Part shown: positions 1 to 7,645 of the stretch, piece after piece
Numbering within the stretch: the first letter of the stretch is position 1
Layout: the number at the start of each line of letters is the position of its first letter
Notes under the pieces: model-generated
What the model was told of the DNA's origin: nothing
The model's database searches: none
The model's input: only the letters and a program-made list of their open reading frames with translations
Program-made: the position numbers and the translations under genes
Origin: Chromatocurvus sp046260765
Lineage (GTDB): Bacteria; Pseudomonadota; Gammaproteobacteria; Pseudomonadales; Halieaceae
Length of the DNA stretch: 64,000 nucleotides
NCBI GenBank assembly: GCA_046260765.1
Contig: JBHEOO010000012.1
Coordinates: 20,776 to 84,775, forward strand
Direction: 5' to 3'

Positions 1-34
1 AGGCCAGGGCGTCTCCACGGCGTGCGAGCAAAAA

Positions 35-52
35 AAACAGCTAAGGTTGTTT
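35..52. promoter_or_regulatory. Island operator-like dyad, site 1 (upstream of TonB receptor 1)
   Basis: The sequence reads AAACA GCTAAGGT TGTTT, a perfect match to the arms of the repeated dyad AAACA-N8-TGTTT. It lies 83 bp before the receptor start at 136 and is flanked by an A run on the left. I infer that it is a TetR-type operator; no binding data are available. Confidence 0.7.
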
Positions 53-135
53 CTATCTGATTTGGCTGCTACATTCAGCGCATTTGCTGGTCGGTGACTA
101 GCAGACACATAAATATAATTGCTGGAGAGAAAGCT

Positions 136-2592
136 ATGTCGAAGTTTCGTCGTCGTGCCATTCCTGCTGCCTTGCTCTCGGCAATGGCGTTCGTCTCTCA
201 CGTCAGTGCCCAGGATCCTGCCGGTTCCGCAGCGGCGCGCAATGCGCCCGCTGGTGGTCTTGAGGAGGTGATTGTTACCTCCCGCCTGCGTGCAGAGACC
301 CTGCAGGATGCGCCATTGACAGTAAGCGTTATTTCCCAGGAAAGAATCGAAAAGTTCGATATCACCAGCCTGGAGAAGATCGCTGCCATGACGCCCAACT
401 ATTTTGTCGGTCGCTCTTCAAATGGTTCAGGTGCGCAGATGACGATTCGTGGCATCGGCTCCAACAGCACCAGTATCGGTATCGAGCAGTCTGTTGCTGT
501 GGTAATGGATAACGTTTACTACGGAGCCGGGCGTGTCCTTAACGAGGGCATGTTCGATCTCGGGCAGATCGAGGTTCTGAAGGGTCCCCAGTCACTGTTC
601 TTTGGAAAAAATGCCACCGCAGGCGTTGTGTCTCTGACAACCGCAAGGCCCACACGCGAGTTCGAGGCCACGGGTCGTGCATACCACGAATTCGAGGCAG
701 AGCAGACGCGCTATGAAGGCATTGTCTCCGGTCCCCTCACCGATACGCTGTCAGCACGACTCGCGGTGCGCTACTCCGATATGAGTAGCGGGTATTTCAA
801 GAACATCTCCACAGACCAGCCGTTCAATGCGCTGGATGTTGCAACCGGCAACATCGAATCGGATGTTGCGCCAGCGGAGAATCGCACGGCGCCCGGCGAG
901 GAGGAAAGACTCATGCGCCTGTCGTTCCTGTGGGAGCCCACGGATAATCTCACGGCGACCTTTATTGCCTCGATGACCGATATCGAGGTGGACCAGTCGT
1001 CCTGGAACTACACAGCGTTCAACTGCCCGGGGGGGGTCGGTGCCGTGAACCCCAACCTGCGCTGCGGTGACAACTTCTTCCTCGCCCATAACCGCATGCC
1101 GTCGCTCCTTGCTGACAGCCTGCCCTACGCGCGCAGCAGCGGTGAACTGTTCAACGAGTATGAGTCCTATGCGCTGACGGGCCAGATCGACTACGCCTTT
1201 GGTGATTATTCATTGACCGCTATTACCAACTATCAGGAAAACGAAAATACCTTTGGTCTGACCGGTGATTTTCAGTCCTGGCCATCATCGACGTTCGCCA
1301 CTGAGCGCAATACCTGGCAGGCCTTTTCGCAGGAAGTGCGCTTTCGCAGCGAGTTCGACGGGCCTTTCGATTTCATGCTGGGCTTTCTTTACCAGGAGAC
1401 GGAGAGGGAGTTTGACCAGTGGGTGGCCACCGGTGCGCCACCGAATTTCATTCTTGCCAACAGCGCGGCGCCCGACCCGAGTCTGCAATATGTCGCATCG
1501 CAGAAAGACAGCTTTACGGACGGCGACACCTTTTCGCCTTTTTTCGAGCTGACCTACAGGCTGACGGATGACATCACGCTCACCGGTGGGGCGCGCTATA
1601 CGGATGAGACGAAAAAATCAGAATTCGTGCATCCGTACAACAATCCGGGACTCGGTGGCATCTGGCGCACGGGCGAGGTGGCTATCGGTGACCAGAACTT
1701 TACCGCCTGGTCCCCCGAGGCCACTGCTACCTGGCGCATGAATGACGACATCAGTTTCTATGCGGCCTACAAGACCGCCTACAAGTCTGGCGGCTTTTCC
1801 AACAGCGGCATCTACTCGGCCGATTTCATGGGCGGCTCCGAGTCGGACTTTACCTTTGACGAGGAAACGGCGGCGGGATTTGAGGTTGGCGTGAAGTCGA
1901 CCCTGATGGACAACCAGCTGCGCCTGAATGCCACTGTGTATACCTATGAGTACGAAGATCTGCAGGTGGATTTCTTCAACTCGCCGACGTTCGCCTTCAT
2001 TACGCTGAACGCCGGTGAGGCGACGACGGAAGGTTTTGAAATGGATGCGGAGTTCGCGCCGCGCAATATTGCGGGCCTGAGTCTTCGCGGCTCGCTGGGC
2101 TATAACAAGGCCGAGTACGACAACTTTGTCGCACCCTGCTGGGCCGGGCAAACCATGGAGCAGGGCTGTAATACCTCGGTGCCTGGCACCGCTGGGACGC
2201 CCGGGCAGGACATCAGCGGCCAGTCCACGGCGATGGCGCCAGAATGGTCAGGGTCTTTCGGGATCAATTACGATGGTTTTTTCAACAACGGCTGGAGTTA
2301 TGGCATCGCCCTCGATGGTCTGTATAGCGGCAGCTACAACGCCTCGGCGTTTGCCAACCCGAATGCGCGTCGTGATTCGTTTACAACCTACAATGCCAGT
2401 CTGTACTTGGCGGGCGTTGAAGATCGCTGGCGCGTCCAGCTTCTGGGTAGAAACCTGACCGATGAGCACGTGATCAATGGCGTGGTGGATGGCCCGAGCA
2501 CACCGCTCCCTGGTGGGGCGTACGCTGACCAGATGGGTTTCACTGCCCTGCCAATGACGATGGCGCTGCAGTTCACTTATAACTATCGCTGA
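136..2592 (+). CDS. TonB-dependent outer-membrane receptor 1
   Basis: This 818-residue outer-membrane receptor would import a bulky or scarce substrate using TonB energy. It has a signal peptide ending near an Ala-X-Ala site, a TonB-box/plug start (LEEVIVTSRLRAETLQD), a plug domain with the motif GPQSLFFGKNATAGVV, and a long beta-barrel ending in aromatic residue pairs (FTYNYR). I chose ATG 136 over the in-frame GTG at 94 because GGAGAG lies 7 bp before it and the signal peptide begins there. It is followed after 31 bp by a CoA ligase, so ligand uptake and activation look coupled. The substrate is unknown. Confidence 0.9.
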   Translation: MSKFRRRAIPAALLSAMAFVSHVSAQDPAGSAAARNAPAGGLEEVIVTSRLRAETLQDAPLTVSVISQERIEKFDITSLEKIAAMTPNYFVGRSSNGSGAQMTIRGIGSNSTSIGIEQSVAVVMDNVYYGAGRVLNEGMFDLGQIEVLKGPQSLFFGKNATAGVVSLTTARPTREFEATGRAYHEFEAEQTRYEGIVSGPLTDTLSARLAVRYSDMSSGYFKNISTDQPFNALDVATGNIESDVAPAENRTAPGEEERLMRLSFLWEPTDNLTATFIASMTDIEVDQSSWNYTAFNCPGGVGAVNPNLRCGDNFFLAHNRMPSLLADSLPYARSSGELFNEYESYALTGQIDYAFGDYSLTAITNYQENENTFGLTGDFQSWPSSTFATERNTWQAFSQEVRFRSEFDGPFDFMLGFLYQETEREFDQWVATGAPPNFILANSAAPDPSLQYVASQKDSFTDGDTFSPFFELTYRLTDDITLTGGARYTDETKKSEFVHPYNNPGLGGIWRTGEVAIGDQNFTAWSPEATATWRMNDDISFYAAYKTAYKSGGFSNSGIYSADFMGGSESDFTFDEETAAGFEVGVKSTLMDNQLRLNATVYTYEYEDLQVDFFNSPTFAFITLNAGEATTEGFEMDAEFAPRNIAGLSLRGSLGYNKAEYDNFVAPCWAGQTMEQGCNTSVPGTAGTPGQDISGQSTAMAPEWSGSFGINYDGFFNNGWSYGIALDGLYSGSYNASAFANPNARRDSFTTYNASLYLAGVEDRWRVQLLGRNLTDEHVINGVVDGPSTPLPGGAYADQMGFTALPMTMALQFTYNYR

Positions 2593-2623
2593 TAAAACAG
2601 CGGCAGACCTGGCGGAGAGATTG

Positions 2624-4243
2624 ATGGAGGTCAGCTATCGTCCGGACGCGTTCGCCGGATACAGGAACACCACCATTGCTGCTGCTGCTCGTGCGAAAGC
2701 GCAGCAGCAACCTGATGATGTGGCTATTTTTCTCGATACTGGCGAGGAACTTACTTTTTCTGCCATTTATGAGGAGGCCAGGGCACTGGCCTCCGCGCTG
2801 CGTCGACTCGGCCTGAGCCGAGGCGATGTGGTCAGTTTCCAGCTGCCAAACTGGCGTGAACCTGTTGCTATCAACATTGCCTGTTCGATGCTGGGTCTGG
2901 TGATCAACCCGATTATTCCTATCTACCGTGATCGTGAGCTGGCTTTCATTCTTCGCGACACCCGAGCCCGCGCGCTGTTCATACCGGATGTGTTCCGGGG
3001 CTTTGATTACCCGTCAATGATTGAGGCACTGCGTGATGGGCTCCCAGACCTTGAGCAGGTCATTGTGGTCAAGGCAGAGCGGGCGATTCAGGGGTTGGAA
3101 TCCTATGATGCGCTGTTGGCGGCGGCATCGGAGCAAGACACCACTGAGGATGGAGCTGTCAATCCAGATGACGTCAAGATAGTCATGTACACCTCTGGTA
3201 CGACCGGCAACCCCAAGGCGGTGAGGCATAGCCACAATACGCTGGCGCGTGCGCTGGACAACGGGGTTGATGCCTGGAACCTGGGTGGGGCGGATGTCAT
3301 GCTCATGCCTTCGCCGGTGACGCATATCACGGGTTTCTGCAATGGTATGGAGCTGCCGTTTTTCACCAATGCGCGCGCCGCATTCATGCAGCGCTGGAAT
3401 GTCGATGAGGCCATTGAGCTTATCGAACGTACCCGGGCCAGTATCTGCATCAGCGCTACGCCGTTCCTGAATGAGCTGGTCATGGCAGCAGAGGAACGCG
3501 GCCTGGGGCTGCCCTCCATGCGCCTGTTTGCCTGCGGCGGTGCGTCCGTTCCGCCGCAGCTGATTCGCCGGACTCACCGGGTTCTGGATAACTGTCGGGC
3601 ATTTCGCGTGTACGGCAGTACCGAGGCGCCCCTGGTGACAACGGGTTTCCAGCTGCCCGAGGAGGAAGATCTTGCAGCCGGCACAGATGGACACATATAC
3701 AACTACGAGGTACGCGTGCTTGACGACGCCGGGCAGGTGTTGCCCGTGGGTGCGGATGGCGAGATTGCCCTGCGTGGCCCCACGCTGATGCTCGGCTACG
3801 GCGATGTCGGGCAGACGAAAGACGCGTTTGATGCGGATGGCTTTTTCCTGACCGGCGATATCGGGCATGTCACAGACAGGGCTGCTATCGTCATCACGGA
3901 CCGCAAGAAGGACATCATTATCCGTGGCGGTGAGAATCTCAGCGCCAGGGAGATTGAAGAGGTGATCCTGGATTATCCCGATGTCGTTGAGGCTGCCGTT
4001 GTTGCCATGCCTCACGAGCGCCTTGGTGAAGGCGTCGCTGTTTATGTAGTCCTCCGCGACAAGTGCGATCCGCTCACGCTGGAACAGCTGGTCGCTTTTC
4101 TCGCGAAGTCCGGTATGGCGAAGCAGAAATGGCCACAATACCTGCAGGTAGCTGAGGAGCTTCCAAAAACGGCCTCCGGCAAGGTGCGCAAGGACGCACT
4201 GCGGCGTGAGCTACGGGAGCAGGTGCAGGCCCCGCAGAGGTGA
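2624..4243 (+). CDS. AMP-dependent acyl-CoA synthetase/ligase
   Basis: The 539-residue enzyme would activate a carboxylic acid to its CoA thioester through an acyl-adenylate. Visible family motifs are the P-loop YTSGTTGNPKAVRHSHN near residue 190, YGSTEAP near 330, the GDIGH/TDRKKDIIIRGGENLS hinge region, and the C-terminal PKTASGKVRKDALR with its catalytic lysine. ATG 2624 is preferred to TTG 2621 because GGAGAG sits at the right distance. The length is normal for the family. It resembles medium-chain or cyclohexane-carboxylate-type ligases; the true acid is unknown. It lies between the receptor and two acyl-CoA dehydrogenases. Confidence 0.92.
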   Translation: MEVSYRPDAFAGYRNTTIAAAARAKAQQQPDDVAIFLDTGEELTFSAIYEEARALASALRRLGLSRGDVVSFQLPNWREPVAINIACSMLGLVINPIIPIYRDRELAFILRDTRARALFIPDVFRGFDYPSMIEALRDGLPDLEQVIVVKAERAIQGLESYDALLAAASEQDTTEDGAVNPDDVKIVMYTSGTTGNPKAVRHSHNTLARALDNGVDAWNLGGADVMLMPSPVTHITGFCNGMELPFFTNARAAFMQRWNVDEAIELIERTRASICISATPFLNELVMAAEERGLGLPSMRLFACGGASVPPQLIRRTHRVLDNCRAFRVYGSTEAPLVTTGFQLPEEEDLAAGTDGHIYNYEVRVLDDAGQVLPVGADGEIALRGPTLMLGYGDVGQTKDAFDADGFFLTGDIGHVTDRAAIVITDRKKDIIIRGGENLSAREIEEVILDYPDVVEAAVVAMPHERLGEGVAVYVVLRDKCDPLTLEQLVAFLAKSGMAKQKWPQYLQVAEELPKTASGKVRKDALRRELREQVQAPQR

Positions 4244-4303
4244 GGTCGTATGCGACCCACCGCGGTGCGACTGATTGCTGCAGGGCAGGCCTTGCTATAA
4301 AAT

Positions 4304-4321
4304 AAACAGAGAAGATTGTTT
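4304..4321. promoter_or_regulatory. Island operator-like dyad, site 2 (upstream of the acyl-CoA dehydrogenase pair)
   Basis: The sequence is AAACA GAGAAGAT TGTTT, with perfect arms. It lies in the 133-bp gap between the ligase stop and the dehydrogenase start at 4377. This suggests that the dehydrogenase genes have their own controlled promoter even though they follow the ligase. Confidence 0.7.
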
Positions 4322-4376
4322 CTTGATGTATGCGCCGCAGTTCCGAGGGCGTCCTGCCACCACGGGAGTGTTGCAG

Positions 4377-5564
4377 ATGGAATACGAGACATTTCGCGAA
4401 GAAGTCAGGACGTTTCTCAAGCAGGAGCTCACGGAAGACCTGCGGCGCGCCGGCAGCATGATGACCAGTGTTTTTGCCGAATTTGACGCCACCATGGCCT
4501 GGCATCGCAAGCTCTATGCCCGCGGCTGGGTCGCGCCGGACTGGCCTGCAGAGCATGGCGGAACCGATTGGGACGTGAACCAGTTTCATATTTTTCAGGA
4601 GGAGTGCAAGCTTGCAGGTGCGCCCTCTGTCCTTCCTATGGGTGTCCAGATGCTCGGCCCCATGCTCATTCGCTACGGCACGGAAGCACAAAAATCCCAC
4701 TACCTGCCGCGAATCCTTTCCGGGGAGGACATCTGGTGCCAGGGCTACTCAGAGCCGGGTGCGGGGTCTGATCTGGCATCGCTGCAGACCTCAGCGCTTC
4801 GCGACGGTGATGACTACCTGGTGAACGGGTCCAAGATCTGGACCAGCTACGCGCACCATTCGAACATGATCTTCTGCCTCGTGCGTACATCTCGCGAGGG
4901 CAAGCCGCAGCGGGGCATTAGTTTTTTATTGATCGATATGGCGACGCCCGGCATTACGGTCGCCCCTATCACTGGCCTGGACCGGTCGGTGGAGCAGTGT
5001 CAGGTGTTTTTTGAAGATGTCCGTGTGCCAGTGGCGAACCTCGTTGGTGAGGAGAATGAGGGCTGGGCTGTTGCCAAGTATCTCCTCGAATTTGAGCGTG
5101 GCGGACAGAACTACAGCATAGATCTGAAAAAGCAGGCCGTGAGGATCCGCGATCAGGCTCAGGGCGAACAGGGCTCCGATGGTTTGCCCGTCTTGGCCAG
5201 CGCCGTTTTTCAGGCCCGGCTGGCCGAATTGGAAATCGATATGCTGGCCCTCGAGGCCACTGAGCTGCGCATCAAGGGCGCGGTGGAGGCCGGGAGTAAT
5301 CCTGGGGCCCTGTCCTCGCTCGTCAAGGTGGTGGGTACGGAGCTGAGTCAGAAGTTTAATGAGCTCAGTCTGGATGCAGTGGGTGAACAGGCTATACCGT
5401 TTCAGCCTGATGCACTGGACCCGTCCCGCATAGCGCCTTTTCGTGGTCCCGATTACGCCCTGACAGCCATGGCCGAGTATATCAACAATCGCGCCTCGAC
5501 GATCTACGGCGGCACTGCGGAAATCCAGCGCGAGATTATCGCCAAACATGTGTTATCGATATAG
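4377..5564 (+). CDS. Acyl-CoA dehydrogenase, probable catalytic subunit of a pair
   Basis: This 395-residue flavoprotein should introduce an alpha,beta double bond into an acyl-CoA. It shows the FAD/substrate-binding motif GYSEPGAGSDLASL and the C-terminal YGGTAEIQREIIAKHVL, the region next to the catalytic Glu in the family. I chose ATG 4377 because GGGAG precedes it and MEYETFREEV begins the usual N-terminal helix; an upstream ATG at 4326 would add a basic extension. The next gene starts 11 bp later and encodes a second, divergent dehydrogenase. That layout is typical of heteromeric acyl-CoA dehydrogenases of steroid or isoprenoid side-chain degradation. Confidence 0.9.
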   Translation: MEYETFREEVRTFLKQELTEDLRRAGSMMTSVFAEFDATMAWHRKLYARGWVAPDWPAEHGGTDWDVNQFHIFQEECKLAGAPSVLPMGVQMLGPMLIRYGTEAQKSHYLPRILSGEDIWCQGYSEPGAGSDLASLQTSALRDGDDYLVNGSKIWTSYAHHSNMIFCLVRTSREGKPQRGISFLLIDMATPGITVAPITGLDRSVEQCQVFFEDVRVPVANLVGEENEGWAVAKYLLEFERGGQNYSIDLKKQAVRIRDQAQGEQGSDGLPVLASAVFQARLAELEIDMLALEATELRIKGAVEAGSNPGALSSLVKVVGTELSQKFNELSLDAVGEQAIPFQPDALDPSRIAPFRGPDYALTAMAEYINNRASTIYGGTAEIQREIIAKHVLSI

Positions 5565-5575
5565 AGAAGAAAGCC

Positions 5576-6736
5576 GTGAACGCCTTCGCCGGAGATGAGC
5601 TGCGAATGAAACCGACTGAAGAACAGAGCATGTTACGTGACAGTGCCGCCAAGTACCTGGCGGACGGGTACAGCTTTGAGGATCGCGAGTCGCAGATTCA
5701 GGCAGGGGAGCCGTTTTCCAGGCCGCATTGGGCAGTATTTGCCGACATGGGCTGGCTGGCCATGCCTTTCCCTGAGAGTCTTGACGGGCTTGGCTTTGGT
5801 GTCGCCGAGACGGCACTGCTGTGCGAGGAGCTTGGTCGTGCACTGGTGCGCGAGCCCTACCTCGAGACCGTGCTGCTGGCCGGCGGTATGCTCCAGCGGG
5901 GCGGTGCCACTGAGCAGGTCAGCGGCATTATGACGGGCGATGTTCAGGCCGCCCTTGCGGTAACGGAACTCAACAAACAATTCTCGCTGCATACGGTTAG
6001 CCTGTCGGCGAAACGCGACGGACAGGGGTTTACTCTGGATGGCGAGAAGACGGTGGTCCGCAATGGCGCGGTCGCCGATATTTTCGTTGTGCTCGCGCGC
6101 ACCGCCGAAGCAGATTCGCACAGCAGCGGCGTTACAGCCTTCCTTGTGCACAAGGATGATCCTGGTCTTGTGGTGCAGGGCTACCGGACCTACGATGATC
6201 GTTGCGCGGCAGACCTGCGTCTGGAGCAGCTTCAGCTCGATGTATCCCGTGTTCTGGGAGAGGAAGGTTGTGCAGAGATGCTGCTGGCACCCACGCTGCG
6301 GCATGCCGTGCTGGGGCTGGTAGCCGAATCCCTCGGTTGCATGCAGGCGCTGCTGGACGACACACTGGAATATACCAGTCAACGGAAGCAGTTCGGGCAG
6401 CCACTGGCAAAGTTTCAGGCCTTGCGCCACCGCATGACTGACATGTTTATGCAGCTGGAGCTGACTCGTTCATTGCTGCAGGCAGCGGTGTTGCATGTCG
6501 ACCAGGACTCCGACCGTGCGGATACCTATGTGGCGGCGGTTAAAGCCAAGTCCATTGCCGCCGGTCGCTTTATTGCGCAGAGCGCGATTCAACTGCACGG
6601 AGGAATCGCCACTACCAATGATCTTCGCGTTGGACATTATTTCAAGCGGCTGGCTGTACTGGAAAGCGCACTGGGCGGTCGCGACGCTCACATTCAGCGC
6701 TACGCGCAGCTTACCGGCATAGCGAAAAACGACTGA
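5576..6736 (+). CDS. Acyl-CoA dehydrogenase, probable partner subunit
   Basis: The protein has 386 residues and the acyl-CoA dehydrogenase fold, with the signature YTSQRKQFGQPLAKFQALRH in the C-terminal half. The segment corresponding to YGG-T-EIQ in its neighbour reads HGGIATTNDLRVGHYFKRL, so the usual C-terminal motif is absent. This fits a non-catalytic or altered partner in an alpha2beta2 complex. The start is GTG 5576, after an AGAAGAAAG sequence; ATG 5606 is an alternative. It is 11 bp downstream of the first dehydrogenase and 32 bp before an SDR. Confidence 0.87.
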   Translation: MNAFAGDELRMKPTEEQSMLRDSAAKYLADGYSFEDRESQIQAGEPFSRPHWAVFADMGWLAMPFPESLDGLGFGVAETALLCEELGRALVREPYLETVLLAGGMLQRGGATEQVSGIMTGDVQAALAVTELNKQFSLHTVSLSAKRDGQGFTLDGEKTVVRNGAVADIFVVLARTAEADSHSSGVTAFLVHKDDPGLVVQGYRTYDDRCAADLRLEQLQLDVSRVLGEEGCAEMLLAPTLRHAVLGLVAESLGCMQALLDDTLEYTSQRKQFGQPLAKFQALRHRMTDMFMQLELTRSLLQAAVLHVDQDSDRADTYVAAVKAKSIAAGRFIAQSAIQLHGGIATTNDLRVGHYFKRLAVLESALGGRDAHIQRYAQLTGIAKND

Positions 6737-6768
6737 CGGTTTATCATAATTTCATAAGGAGCAAGGCA

Positions 6769-7530
6769 ATGGATTTACAGCTAAGCGGCAAAAGCGCCCT
6801 GATCACGGGTTCCAGCAAGGGCATAGGACGCCAGATTGCAGAGACGCTGGCCGCCGAGGGCTGCAACGTGGGCGTCTGTGCCAGGGATCGTGCTGAGGTA
6901 GATGAGGCGGTGGCGGCGCTCGAGAAACACGGCGTCAAGGTGCATGGCGACGTTGTGGATGTTGCCGATGCGGCGTCACTGCAGAAGTGGGTAGATGATT
7001 GCGCCGGGAAATTCGGCGGTATCGATATTTTTGTACCCAATGTAAGCGCCGGTGGTGCCGATGCCGAAGAGTCGGGGTGGCGCGCTGGCTTTGAGGTCGA
7101 CATGCTCTCGACCTGGCGTGGTGTGCAAACGGTTCTGCCTTTCCTGGAGAAGTCCGATGCCGCGGCCATCGTGGTTATTTCCTCCACGGCGGCACTGGAG
7201 GCTTTTGCGGGAGCTGTGCCCTATTCGGCGATGAAGGCTGCGCTGCTGAACTATTCTGGCAATCTCGCACAGGATCTGTCGGGCAAGGGCATTCGCGTGA
7301 ATTCAGTCAGCCCCGGTCCCATCATGATAGAGGGAGGTGCCTGGGACCAGATCAAGCAAAGCATGCCCGAGATTTACGAGTCCACCGTCGCCAACATTCC
7401 CATGGGACGCATGGGTAGCGCGCTTGAGGTCGCCGATCAGGTAGCGTTCCTTGCCAGCCCACGCGCCTCTTTCACAACCGGCACCAATGTGGTGATAGAC
7501 GGCGGCTTTACCAAGCGCCTGCAGTTTTAA
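6769..7530 (+). CDS. SDR-family oxidoreductase 1
   Basis: This is a 253-residue classical short-chain dehydrogenase. The cofactor motif TGSSKGIGR is near residue 14, and the catalytic Tyr-Lys pair is in PYSAMKAALL. AAGGAG lies 9 bp before ATG 6769. It probably oxidises a hydroxyacyl intermediate made by the preceding dehydrogenases, although the exact substrate is not visible. It is the last gene of the rightward operon and is followed by a clear terminator. Confidence 0.88.
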   Translation: MDLQLSGKSALITGSSKGIGRQIAETLAAEGCNVGVCARDRAEVDEAVAALEKHGVKVHGDVVDVADAASLQKWVDDCAGKFGGIDIFVPNVSAGGADAEESGWRAGFEVDMLSTWRGVQTVLPFLEKSDAAAIVVISSTAALEAFAGAVPYSAMKAALLNYSGNLAQDLSGKGIRVNSVSPGPIMIEGGAWDQIKQSMPEIYESTVANIPMGRMGSALEVADQVAFLASPRASFTTGTNVVIDGGFTKRLQF

Positions 7531-7542
7531 ACAGTCGTTAAA

Positions 7543-7572
7543 GCATCCCCGGGTTCTCCGGGGATGCGTTTT
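7543..7572 (+). terminator. Rho-independent terminator
   Basis: The inverted repeat GCATCCCCGG / CCGGGGATGC has a 5-nt loop and is followed by GTTTTCT. It lies 12 bp after the SDR stop and ends the rightward operon before the convergent receptor gene. Confidence 0.85.
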
Positions 7573-7645
7573 CTACAAAAGGCTTCCAGACACGCCTCAC
7601 ACCGATTTTCGCCCGTCATGTTGTCATAACGGGCGAGCCATACTC

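Noticed and set aside
3014..4138. A 374-codon open frame on the minus strand
   Set aside because: It lies fully inside the CoA ligase gene on the other strand and shows no domain.
5633..6430. A 265-codon open frame on the minus strand
   Set aside because: It lies inside the second acyl-CoA dehydrogenase and has no sign of being a real protein.
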